The translations under genes and the position numbers were made by a program. DNA of 64,000 bases from Frateuria edaphi (lineage in GTDB: Bacteria > Pseudomonadota > Gammaproteobacteria > Xanthomonadales > Rhodanobacteraceae). Below the pieces are notes generated by a model. The model was given only the letters and a program-made list of their open reading frames with translations. It did not search any database and was not told the DNA's origin. Positions 21,908 to 29,568 of this stretch are shown one piece after another. The stretch is from contig NZ_CP088251.1 in assembly GCF_021117405.1 (NCBI RefSeq), forward strand, positions 992,001 to 1,056,000. The letters run 5' to 3'. Position 1 is the first letter of the stretch; every line of letters starts with the position of its first letter.

Positions 21908-22945
21908 CTACAGAGCTTGGGGTAAATAGCGAGCTAGGTCGGTGTTCGCAATCAGCTGCGGCAATGTGCTCAGAGTGAACACCTTGCCTTTCGTAGCCCT
22001 CAGCATGTCGCGCATGTCGCTTCGGCGGACTCCAAATCCCCGACCATCTATGCAGGCAACCAGCTGAAAGGTGCGCTGCTTGTTCCGTAAGCGCTCATCC
22101 CGCATTGAGGCGAGGCGGAGAATGCGGGCTACCTTATCCCTTGCCGTGCCGTCGTCCCCGGTAATCTTCGCCTCTATGATGACGCCAGGGCAGACTTCCG
22201 TTGGCACGAAGAAATCGGGGGCTTGGTCAAACTCTGGAACTCGCTCTGCACGCATAGTCTTGCGAAAAGTTATCCCAGCCTTCGCTAGTTCGCTCTCTAT
22301 AGCGCTCTCCATGACATCACCGATGAGCTCGGAGACCGCGTCCCGATGGCTTGCGAAGGGTCGCCCCAAGTAGCGCTCGTAGAGTAGAACAGCGTAAGGG
22401 ACGTGGTTGTTGGCGGCGTGCACTAGGGAGGCGGGCGCCGCATGCGTATCGAATTTGTCGAGACGATGAACCGCACCAGACCCGACGCCGGGGACCGGCT
22501 TGCTCAGCGCTTCAACGGCCACACGGACAAGAGCGCTCACCCGAGCCTGCGAGAGTGTGGCTAGCCGTGCCGCGAAGAGGTCCCTTCTAGACCTTACCTT
22601 GGTATCGAAGGAGCGAGCCGCGTTTGTCGGTACAGAGATACCCGTCTCGCTAGTCGCCAAATCGGCCCACTCGGGAGGGGAAAGGCCCAAAATCGTCCTT
22701 AGAACGACTAAGCACAACGCATCTTTGCACAACGCAAACCAGACTGTAGCTTCCGTCAGTTGGCGGAATCCATCTGTGTACTTCTTTAGGACCTCGTACG
22801 CGTCCTGGAAGTCCTGGAATTCGATGAACCCGGTGCCCCGGGGCAAGGTGAGGAACTGCGAGGTCAGGTCACTGAAGGTGACTTCTACCATCTCGTTGAG
22901 CCGGTCCTCGAGCTCCTCTTCAGTGAGGCAGAACGGATGGGTCAT
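21908..22945 (-). CDS. PD-(D/E)XK-type restriction endonuclease candidate
   Basis: 345 aa. The C-terminal third contains APDFF...GVIIEAK (about residues 240-260), fitting the P-D-X(n)-(E)-X-K nuclease core with a hydrophobic strand before EAK, and ends in a strand-rich segment (FQLVACIDGRGFGV). The N-terminal two thirds is helical and unlike known families to my reading. Its ATG overlaps the stop of the methyltransferase gene by 4 bases (22942-22945), the tight coupling expected of a restriction-modification pair. Target sequence unknown. Confidence 0.7.
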   Translation of the reverse strand: MTHPFCLTEEELEDRLNEMVEVTFSDLTSQFLTLPRGTGFIEFQDFQDAYEVLKKYTDGFRQLTEATVWFALCKDALCLVVLRTILGLSPPEWADLATSETGISVPTNAARSFDTKVRSRRDLFAARLATLSQARVSALVRVAVEALSKPVPGVGSGAVHRLDKFDTHAAPASLVHAANNHVPYAVLLYERYLGRPFASHRDAVSELIGDVMESAIESELAKAGITFRKTMRAERVPEFDQAPDFFVPTEVCPGVIIEAKITGDDGTARDKVARILRLASMRDERLRNKQRTFQLVACIDGRGFGVRRSDMRDMLRATKGKVFTLSTLPQLIANTDLARYLPQAL

Positions 22946-25077
22946 TTGTAGAGCCTTGTTTTTGTTCCTGAAGTTAACTTGGCAAGCGCTTCTTGGGCTA
23001 AGCCATCAAAGCCAACGCGCAACATCAAGAGCCGTAACACTTCGGAGGCCAAGTTCATCCGCTCAGCGATTGGGGGGGACCTTTGCCAATCCGTATGGCA
23101 GGAGTTGATAGCGAGCCCAGCCAGCCTTCCTGCCAAGAGGCAACGCACATCACCTCCGCTAACTTTCACGCCCGCCGCCGCCATCTGACGTATGTCTTCT
23201 TGCAAAACGGCCTCAAGCTCAGCTTCGTTCTGTGCAGGCTCGCTGGCGTCTGAGAAAGTTCGACAAACGAAGACCGAATCGACCACCGAAGAAGACGTGT
23301 TCGCTATATGCAGAGACGCCGACATCTCGGCAGCCGCGGGAAAAACCGCCGTGCAGACCATGCCCGAGTCAAGGACAGCAACAACCAACGGCACGTAGGC
23401 CAAAGGGTCGTTGTGGTGGTAGGTAAAGACCAACGGTGCCCCAGGTTTCAACGCTCCGCAGAAGTTCTGGTATACCAGTGACAATGCGTTGGTAAATTCC
23501 TCTAACCCTCGGCCAGCCGTGGAATTACCCGTCGCCTCATGGTCGGACCTCGTTGAGATGCTTGCGAATGCGTGATGGTCCGCGTCAATCGCCTTCCGTA
23601 GCCATACATAGCAAAAATCTATGAGCTCGGAGTATTGAACGTTCGCAAAGTACGGCGGGTCGGTAAAGACTCCATCTAGGGAGCCGGGCTCAAGCGGAAC
23701 ATCCTGCGATGGCAGGCAACTGATGCTGACGGACTTGCAGTTGTCCGCACCGATGGTTTCTCCGTCAGGAAAAACAAGAACTTTCTTCTTGCCAGAGAAG
23801 GCGGTCTCGAAGGGTTTGGCGCAATAGTTCTTGGCTCGAGCATATTTCTCGACGAAGTGCCTGAAGCCGCCAGACCCTACCTTTGGAATGCCTAACACGT
23901 TGTTTTCGCATTGAACCAGACCCACGGGAAAACCATGGACGCTGAAGATGTCTTGGCACTTCAATGCGTAGGTGTCATAACGACACAACATGTTGTTGTA
24001 ACGAAGTATGTCGGAGATGACCGTCAGTAGTGCATAGCGTATTGGCGCCGAAGGAACCTCCAAAGTCTTGGAAAACAAGTAGCTCAATGACAACAACTGC
24101 CGGTCATTGAACATTTGGCGGTATGTCCGATAGCCCCAACGGTGTAGCCGAGCGGTTTCGTCTCCCTTCGGAATCGCATCTTCCGGAATGAGCTGGCTGA
24201 AAGACGAGGTCTGCAGCTCCGCCTTGGCGTTCTCGTACCTTTCGAAATCATCTGCGTCCGGTCGTTTGAACTGACGGCCCTGCAAAGAACCATAGCAGGC
24301 AGCGCAGCGATACTCGATTGCCCACATCCGATGCTCCGGAGGTGGTGCGTCGTTGCTCGGAAAGCCAAAAGTTAGGTCACAGTGAGGACAAGTAACCTTG
24401 CCGCGCTTGTAGTTGCCCCCCGTCAACTTGCTTCCGCAGGCAGCGCAGCAAGACTCACCGGCACTGGGGAGGCTTGAGACTTCATTCAGCTCGCCGCAAG
24501 CGGTACACCCCACGACGTAATTCGGGTGTCGAACGTTCTCTGCCAAGAGGTGCCCCGGGAAAGCATCCACCACTTGGTCGCAACCAGGACACGTGCATGT
24601 CTTGACCCATAGGAAATACTTCACCTCTGCCGCTTGTCCACAACATTGGCAGGTGGTCTTGTAGAGCTCGCCCAGGCTTCGGTCGGCCTCTTCGGCCAAG
24701 CCTCCAGCCACCTCAAGGAGGTCTGCCACATCTAGGCCATCGAAGGCACGCTCAATCAACCAAGCAGACATAGGGTTGATGTCGTTCCCCACAACGCTCA
24801 ACCCTAAACGCGAGGCTTCGTAGAGGGTGGTGCCACCTCCCATGAACGGGTCTGCCACGACGCCGCGGCAGCTCTGGCCCTCCCAGAAGGCTTCAGGCAG
24901 AGGTGCTTGAGCGAATTCGGCGAGCAGAAGCGACCGAAACAGTGTGCCGGGCCGCCGCGCAAACCACTTGTGTATCCCGATGATGGGCCTGTAGTTCTGC
25001 TGGATTTGCTTCTCGCGGAGCGCTTGCGTTGAAGCAAAAGTCGCGTCAAACGCAGTTTCTAACCGGTTGCGTTTCAA
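22942..25077 (-). CDS. DNA methyltransferase with zinc ribbons (DUF1156/COG1743-like)
   Basis: About 711 aa. Motif order: N-terminal HKWFARRPGTLFR, the AdoMet motif DPFMGGGTTLYEASRLG (FxGxG type), then a large insert with five or more CxxC pairs (zinc ribbons, presumably target recognition), and the catalytic DPPYFANVQYSEL about 370 residues later. This order is that of alpha-class amino-methyltransferases acting on adenine or cytosine N4. The TTG start at 25077 is chosen because AGGA lies just upstream and family-like sequence (KRNRLETAFDATFAS) begins there; an ATG at 25314 would overlap the divergent recombinase start and adds atypical sequence. The endonuclease gene follows with a 4-base overlap. 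Confidence 0.8.
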   Translation of the reverse strand: MKRNRLETAFDATFASTQALREKQIQQNYRPIIGIHKWFARRPGTLFRSLLLAEFAQAPLPEAFWEGQSCRGVVADPFMGGGTTLYEASRLGLSVVGNDINPMSAWLIERAFDGLDVADLLEVAGGLAEEADRSLGELYKTTCQCCGQAAEVKYFLWVKTCTCPGCDQVVDAFPGHLLAENVRHPNYVVGCTACGELNEVSSLPSAGESCCAACGSKLTGGNYKRGKVTCPHCDLTFGFPSNDAPPPEHRMWAIEYRCAACYGSLQGRQFKRPDADDFERYENAKAELQTSSFSQLIPEDAIPKGDETARLHRWGYRTYRQMFNDRQLLSLSYLFSKTLEVPSAPIRYALLTVISDILRYNNMLCRYDTYALKCQDIFSVHGFPVGLVQCENNVLGIPKVGSGGFRHFVEKYARAKNYCAKPFETAFSGKKKVLVFPDGETIGADNCKSVSISCLPSQDVPLEPGSLDGVFTDPPYFANVQYSELIDFCYVWLRKAIDADHHAFASISTRSDHEATGNSTAGRGLEEFTNALSLVYQNFCGALKPGAPLVFTYHHNDPLAYVPLVVAVLDSGMVCTAVFPAAAEMSASLHIANTSSSVVDSVFVCRTFSDASEPAQNEAELEAVLQEDIRQMAAAGVKVSGGDVRCLLAGRLAGLAINSCHTDWQRSPPIAERMNLASEVLRLLMLRVGFDGLAQEALAKLTSGTKTRLYK

Positions 25078-25234
25078 GTCAGTCCTGGCGGCAGGCGATG
25101 GTGTGTGGTGCTCCCGCTCTTGGAGGAGCAGCGGTGCGGCCCCCTCGATTCCGGAGCGTCGCTGGTCCCTCCTCTCCTCGACAGTTAAGGAAGAGGCCGC
25201 ACGGAACCATGCGCAGTACCGAAAAGTATACCTG

Positions 25235-25272
25235 TTGAGACCCCCTGCTCTGCGTATCAGAAGTCGTCTCAA
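25235..25272. promoter_or_regulatory. Inverted repeat in the divergent methyltransferase/recombinase promoter region
   Basis: TTGAGAC (25235-25241) and GTCTCAA (25266-25272) form 7-bp arms 24 bases apart. An AT-rich stretch with TATAGTAT follows before the recombinase start. Possible operator for autoregulation of the island genes. Confidence 0.4.
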
Positions 25273-25312
25273 TATAGTATTCTCATAATTTCTTGGAGAT
25301 TTGGAGACGCTC

Positions 25313-25870
25313 ATGAGCGAGATTGTCGGCTACTGCAGGGTCAGCTCGACCTCTCAGTCCCTTGCAGTCCAGCTCGGTGAGCTCGAGTTGGCTGGTTGCA
25401 CCAAAGTCTTTGCTGAGAAGAGGTCTGCGCGCTATAGCGACAACCGCCCGGAACTGAAGGCATGCCTGGAGTACGTCCGCGAGGGCGATACGTTGGTGAT
25501 ATCTCGCCTTGACCGTATGGCGAGAAGCGTCTTGGACCTAGCCTCAATCGCCGACCGGCTCCACAGGAAGGGCGTCAACCTGAAGGTCATCAACCAAGGA
25601 ATCGACACCTCCACGTCCGAGGGCAAACTGCTGTTCGGCATTCTGAGCACATTCGCAGCCTTCGAGCTGGACATTAGGTCCGAACGCCAGAAGGCAGGCA
25701 TCGAAGCCGCTATGTCGGCTGGAGTGAAGTTCGGTCGCAAGAAGAGCCTGACGGACGAGCAGAAGCTCACCATACGGCGCTTGCGGGAGCAGGAGGGGTT
25801 CTCCATAGCTCAGCTGCAGACGCGGTTTCACGTAAGTCGTGCGACTGTCTACAGAGCACTAACCGACTAG
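25313..25870 (+). CDS. Serine recombinase, resolvase/invertase family
   Basis: 185 aa. The N-terminal catalytic domain begins IVGYCRVSSTSQSLAVQ, with Ser of YCRVS as the nucleophile, and has the conserved SRLDRMARSVLDL and GKLLFGILSTFAAFELD blocks. The C-terminal helix-turn-helix (SIAQLQTRFHVSRATVYRAL) is of the Pin/Hin/Tn3 resolvase type. The ATG at 25313 has GGAG 6 bases upstream. It is divergent from the methyltransferase and immediately precedes the structured non-coding region, which could include its recombination site or be an independent RNA gene. Confidence 0.92.
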   Translation: MSEIVGYCRVSSTSQSLAVQLGELELAGCTKVFAEKRSARYSDNRPELKACLEYVREGDTLVISRLDRMARSVLDLASIADRLHRKGVNLKVINQGIDTSTSEGKLLFGILSTFAAFELDIRSERQKAGIEAAMSAGVKFGRKKSLTDEQKLTIRRLREQEGFSIAQLQTRFHVSRATVYRALTD

Positions 25871-25873
25871 CAC

Positions 25874-26331
25874 CTGGCGTCCTGGAACGGCTTTTAATTG
25901 GGACGTTGAGGCTGCGCCATGACGCCAGCCATCGTGGTACCGAGAAATGTTGCACGCCCCCTACCAGAGGGCGTGGCCTCGGCGAATGCAACACGTCTGG
26001 TGGCCCGGAACCGAGGCTGGACGTAATTCTCTAATGTCGATAGCTTGAAAGGGGTCCTCCTGACTCCGCACGTTCGAGAACTCGACTTGTGTTGGGTTCC
26101 GATAGCTGGGGTGATGCATGCGTCACCCCAGCTTAGGCATCCGCACGGGTGCAGACGTGCGGATGCCTACGTTTATTCCAAAGCTTGTGAGCTGGCGGGT
26201 CCCGCCAGCTCACGGTGGCGGCCAACTCTCGCTTCGCTGTGAGCTTGGCCACCACTCGGGCTTCTCCAGGGAACCACGCATAGCCGCATCACTTAACCTA
26301 GGCCTCCCTTATAAGGGAGTGGTCTTTTTTT
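25874..26331 (+). ncRNA. Candidate structured non-coding RNA (multi-hairpin, pseudoknot, own terminator)
   Basis: No protein is supported in this gap. In order: an 8-bp helix 25874-25881/25921-25928; a crossing-helix module 25948-26017; hairpin A 26104-26114/26123-26133 (11 bp perfect); hairpin B 26134-26146/26157-26169 (13 bp perfect, 10-nt loop); hairpin C 26187-26199/26201-26213 (13-base arms, one central base); hairpin D 26215-26225/26245-26255 (one mismatch); then the terminator at 26304-26331. The T-run fixes the direction as +. Helices touch end to end as in folded RNAs, and arms differ in sequence so they are not REP copies. It could be independent or the 3' UTR of the recombinase mRNA. 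Family not recognised. Confidence 0.6.
26304..26331 (+). terminator. Rho-independent terminator closing the structured region
   Basis: CTCCCTT (26304-26310) pairs with AAGGGAG (26313-26319), followed by TGGTC and seven T. The palindrome's other side has no T-run, so it works only in the + direction. Confidence 0.85.
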
Positions 26332-26392
26332 GTTCAAAAACAGCAACTTGAAAGAAATTTTACCCAGCTAGAACCGACCTCCAGAGCCACCG

Positions 26393-27982
26393 ATGCCCGA
26401 GAACAACCTTTCCAGCCGAATTGCAGCATCGGCAGTAGCTACCGCGATTGCTTCGAAGCCAGAGGTCCCGGTCGTGGTCCACTGGCAACTACCAGACTTC
26501 CCTGTCCATGTTGCCCAAGCTCTGCTGAAGCAAGGCCACTCGCTCGTGTGGGTCGTTGCTTCACCCGAGCGCGGCGACAGTGCGGAGGTCGAGCTGGTGC
26601 GGGCCGGGATAAAGGTTCGCAGGATTCTTGGTGAGAACGAAGCAGCAGCCAAAGTAACTGGAGTTGAAACCAAGTACGAGGTCGGCAATTTGCAGCCCTT
26701 TGAGGCGCCCAAGGTAGACAAGGCTGCTGACCGCCAAAGGCGCGAAAAGCTTACCCCGCTAGGACGAGCTCGCCTCCAAGCCAAGGTGAGGCTCGCCGAA
26801 CGTGCGCTTTGCGCACCGGACGCGGGGGCGGTCACCATCATAGCCATCGGTCGGTTAGGCCATGCCAAGCCGGTGGAAGAGATAGCGTCCTGGGCTTCAG
26901 CTCTCGTGGTTTTTGACCATCTGAGCACGGTCAACGTCGGGTGGAAGGACCTAGCCGAGACCGGCGCCTCGTTTGAGGAGCGCCTTGTCTCTCGTCCTCA
27001 CGATAGGCACGCAATTCAGCTGTTCGCTGATAGGTCAGTCCCGCAAGTGTTCTTGACGCGGGATGAGTGCGCCATAGCACTGTTAGATGCTTACTTTCAC
27101 AAGCGGCAGTGTGCTTTGAAGTTGCTTGCAACTAAGCCATACGCCCCATCGTCTTTGCGGGTTTCTGTAGTAGCAACCGACCTCGTCAAATCCAAGCACG
27201 CCGCCGCCACGTTCCTTGGGATTCGGGCCTGCTCCGAAGTCCAGGTGGTGGGAGAGGCTATTTTTGGAAGCTTCACGCCTGCTTACCTGTCGATGAGCAC
27301 CTGCCGTCCCCTTAGTCGGTCAGTGCTGAAGGTTTCGCATATGGCTCCAGACATCCTTCGCCTTATGACTTTGCAGACTGGACTTAGCCTGAGGGACTAT
27401 TCGAAACGGCGCCTGAGGGACCACATTCGAACGACGGTGATGAGCTTCAGCGCGAGCGTCCGCAAGCCCGAGCTCGTCATCTTGTGTCCATGGGACCTAG
27501 CCGGAGAGGTGCAACAGCTCACGGGCTGCGAGCCTGCGAAGCTAAGTGCCTGGCCCTTTGCAGCCTCCCTCATGCCAACAAAGGTTGTTCCGTCTGGAAC
27601 AAAGTTCGTACACCAAATCCTTGGAATTCTCATCGGCCTTCCGGGCATGCTCACCGATGGCCGAAGGCAGGAACGCATCCGCCAGCTCATGGACGTTGAA
27701 CTTGAGGCCAACGAAGCGACAGTCCCAGGGTTACTGGCTAGGCTTGCCCACGCCCTACACACGCAGACGCAGCTAGGCGACCGTTTGGATTTGGCAGACA
27801 GACCTGAGCGATACATGGGCCTGTCTGATAGGGGAGACAAGGCACTGGCGCTTTTCAGTCTGCTTCTAGAGCACTGCTTGCCATGGTCGCCACGCTCCTC
27901 CGGTTCTGAAGCACAGAAGGTCCTCGCCGGACGGCGTAGGGTATTCGAGAAGTATCGTTTCTATCGCTCCCAGGCAAATTAG
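26393..27982 (+). CDS. Unknown 529-aa island protein
   Basis: Not recognised. The N-terminal part (PVVVHWQLPDFPVHVAQALL...HSLVWVVASPERGDSAEVELV) reads as alternating strand/helix, possibly Rossmann-like. A Lys/Arg-rich helical segment follows (DKAADRQRREKLTPLGRARL, about residues 115-140) and a helical C-terminal half. No signal peptide or membrane helix is evident, and no nuclease, helicase, reverse-transcriptase or RuvC motif is found. The start is 62 bases after the terminator, with a possible own promoter (TTGAAA at about 26349) and no clear ribosome site. It is the last large gene before attR. Linkage with the upstream RNA is only positional. Confidence 0.75.
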   Translation: MPENNLSSRIAASAVATAIASKPEVPVVVHWQLPDFPVHVAQALLKQGHSLVWVVASPERGDSAEVELVRAGIKVRRILGENEAAAKVTGVETKYEVGNLQPFEAPKVDKAADRQRREKLTPLGRARLQAKVRLAERALCAPDAGAVTIIAIGRLGHAKPVEEIASWASALVVFDHLSTVNVGWKDLAETGASFEERLVSRPHDRHAIQLFADRSVPQVFLTRDECAIALLDAYFHKRQCALKLLATKPYAPSSLRVSVVATDLVKSKHAAATFLGIRACSEVQVVGEAIFGSFTPAYLSMSTCRPLSRSVLKVSHMAPDILRLMTLQTGLSLRDYSKRRLRDHIRTTVMSFSASVRKPELVILCPWDLAGEVQQLTGCEPAKLSAWPFAASLMPTKVVPSGTKFVHQILGILIGLPGMLTDGRRQERIRQLMDVELEANEATVPGLLARLAHALHTQTQLGDRLDLADRPERYMGLSDRGDKALALFSLLLEHCLPWSPRSSGSEAQKVLAGRRRVFEKYRFYRSQAN

Positions 27983-28115
27983 GTGCACACAAACGGTCAG
28001 CGCGGCAGAGCCCGCTGCCCACAGGGAGGGGGGCGGGTTTCAGGAGATATTAGGTAACCGTTGTACCCAACGCGCTAGCCATGTGTGCGACACCTTCCCC
28101 ACGCGAGCCCCACCT

Positions 28116-28271
28116 ATGCAAACGTATGTAGTAACCATGGCATGCGCGGTCGGTGGCGCCGGCACGTTCGACGCAATCGTCTACGCCCTATCGCCAGCGA
28201 TGGCCCGCATCACGGCCGAAACCCACCATCCCGGCTTCTCAGCGCGCGCGGTAAGGAACGTACCAACCTAG
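28116..28271 (+). CDS. Possible small island protein (51 aa)
   Basis: MQTYVVTMACAVGGAGTFDA then a helical ARITAETHHPG segment. The pattern resembles short beta-alpha proteins but no family is recognised. It is a weak call based on amino-acid texture. The remaining gap 27,983-28,384 shows no other gene. Confidence 0.3.
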   Translation: MQTYVVTMACAVGGAGTFDAIVYALSPAMARITAETHHPGFSARAVRNVPT

Positions 28272-28384
28272 CGAACCCAGGTTCGAGCTCGAAGCTAGCC
28301 GCTCTCAAAGAAGCTTTCACACCGGCGGCACCGGTCTTGGTCAGCTGCCCCTACACCGCCCCCACCGATGCCGTGCCCTCACCA

Positions 28385-28470
28385 AAAGAAAAAGGCCTTG
28401 CATCGCTGCAAGGCCTTCAAATTTGGCGCCCGAAGTTGGACTCGAACCAACGACCCCCTGATTAACAGTC
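28385..28470. repeat. Right attachment repeat (attR) overlapping tRNA-Asn
   Basis: Perfect 86-bp copy of 19388-19473. It supplies the 3' half of the intact tRNA-Asn and its terminator, so integration keeps the tRNA functional. Confidence 0.93.
28389..28417 (-). terminator. Terminator of tRNA-Asn
   Basis: An 11-bp perfect stem (28392-28402 with 28407-28417). Read on the minus strand it is followed by a T-run just after the tRNA 3' end. It is duplicated within attL. Confidence 0.88.
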
Positions 28471-28500
28471 AAGTGCTCTAACCAGCTGAGCTATTCGGGC
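28424..28500 (-). tRNA. tRNA-Asn (GTT)
   Basis: 77 nt including the encoded CCA. Acceptor GCCCGAA pairs with TTCGGGC. The anticodon loop CTGTTAA gives anticodon GTT, and the T-arm GGTTCGAGTCC is canonical. It is the integration target of the adjacent island. Confidence 0.97.
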
Positions 28501-28575
28501 GGGGTGAGCTGCGTAGTTTGAATAGCGTCAGGTGGGCTGTCAAGCGGGCGGAGCACCTTTCCCGCCCCTTGCCGC

Positions 28576-28806
28576 TCAGCTGCCCTCTGCGTCGCGCGCC
28601 GAGGACGCCTGCCGAGCCAACATGACAAACAGCCGGTCCGAGGGTGCACCCACGGCCACCATCAGATCACCATCCGGGCTGCGCACCACGCACGCCGAAA
28701 CACCTGCACTCTCCAGATGACGCTGCGCGGCGGCGAGCAATGGAGTGGCGTCCGGCGGCGGCTGCGGCGGTGACGGTCGGCGGTTCGACGGATCTCCGTA
28801 AGCCAT
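28576..28806 (-). CDS. Hypothetical protein, 76 aa
   Basis: Starts MAYGDPSNRRPSPPQ after a GAGGT ribosome site. The C-terminal part (SAGVSACVVRSPDGDLMVAV) looks like a small alpha/beta domain with a proline-rich N terminus. No family recognised. A short stand-alone gene between tRNA-Asn and the pseudopilin. Confidence 0.55.
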   Translation of the reverse strand: MAYGDPSNRRPSPPQPPPDATPLLAAAQRHLESAGVSACVVRSPDGDLMVAVGAPSDRLFVMLARQASSARDAEGS

Positions 28807-28935
28807 GGCGCACCTCGGGATGGAAGTACGCAGCGGTTGTGGCACCCGACCCGTGAACAGCCGGTGTAACCGTAGATGGGCTCAATCCCGCCGGCTTTGA
28901 TATGTCATTGCGGCGGGCTGAGGCCCCTGCGCGAA

Positions 28936-29481
28936 CTACGAACAGCTCTCGGCCCGCTTGCCCCGCGGCCGGCTCCCGCGCACCCGTCCCGAATTCGACA
29001 CCACCACGCCAAGCGGCTCTCCGCCCCCACCCGGATTGCAGAAGAGCAGGGTCAGATTGCTGCCAGGGGCGCTGCCATCGGACAGGAACGTCACATGCCG
29101 CCGCGACTCGCTGCCCTGGATCACCAGGCGCGTATGACTGTCGCCCACCCGCAACGGTGCGGCATCCGGTTGGTTGTCGCGATTGCGGTCGACGCCGACC
29201 AGCCAGCCACCGTCCCAACGGCTTTCCTCGCTGCAATGCACGCGATCGCGGGTCGGGCAGAACAGTACCCGCGCACGCCGCAGCACCGCCTCGCCTCGCG
29301 CGTAGCCGAGCGCCTCGATAAAATCCATTTGCGCCGATTGCGCCCGCCCGCGACGCACTAGTCCCGCCAGCGACGGACTGGCGATGCCGGCCAGGATCGC
29401 CAGGATCGCCACCACCATCACCTGCTCGACCAGCGTGACGCCGCGCATACGGCGGCGTCCGCTTTCCTGCATCCCTGCCAT
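28936..29481 (-). CDS. GspH/FimT family pseudopilin
   Basis: 181 aa. The prepilin signature RMRGVTLVEQVMVVAILAIL (basic leader, cleavage after Gly, Glu at +5, hydrophobic helix) is followed by a GspH/FimT globular domain (ALGYARGEAVLRRARVLFC, WDGGWLVGVDRN). Such minor pilins initiate type IV pilus or type II secretion pseudopilus assembly. No other pilin genes are nearby, so this is an orphan minor pilin. Confidence 0.88.
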   Translation of the reverse strand: MAGMQESGRRRMRGVTLVEQVMVVAILAILAGIASPSLAGLVRRGRAQSAQMDFIEALGYARGEAVLRRARVLFCPTRDRVHCSEESRWDGGWLVGVDRNRDNQPDAAPLRVGDSHTRLVIQGSESRRHVTFLSDGSAPGSNLTLLFCNPGGGGEPLGVVVSNSGRVRGSRPRGKRAESCS

Positions 29482-29568
29482 GCCGTCGCTCCCTGCGAGG
29501 AACGCGCATCATCCGGGGCAGCACCGGGACGCCGGAAGCAGCCTGAACGCCGCCATTTCGTGGGTTCG

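Larger units (their letters stand above)
19388..28470. mobile_element. tRNA-Asn genomic island with defence-type cargo
   Basis: A segment bounded by perfect 86-bp direct repeats (19388-19473 and 28385-28470; unit 8,997 bp) that contain the 3' part of tRNA-Asn plus its terminator. A tyrosine integrase lies just inside the left repeat. Cargo: a small membrane protein, a restriction-modification-like operon, a serine recombinase, a structured non-coding region and an unknown 529-aa protein. Base and codon use is visibly more AT-rich than in the flanks. No phage structural or conjugation genes are seen, so it is an integrative island rather than a prophage or ICE. Confidence 0.9.

Noticed and set aside
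25078-25314. Extension of the methyltransferase to the ATG at 25314
   Set aside because: The added 79 residues are unlike the family, overlap the divergent recombinase start, and a TTG with a ribosome site stands directly before the conserved N terminus.
26104-26255. CRISPR array or tandem repeats
   Set aside because: The inverted repeats differ in sequence from one another and there is no regular spacer-repeat pattern. No CRISPR array was found in the window.
25871-26392. Retron msr-msd, TnpB/IscB omega RNA or IS110 bridge RNA
   Set aside because: No reverse transcriptase, RuvC nuclease or DEDD recombinase is encoded nearby; the neighbours are a serine recombinase and an unrecognised protein.
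19388-28470. Prophage
   Set aside because: No capsid, tail, portal, terminase or lysis genes are present; only an integrase and accessory cargo.
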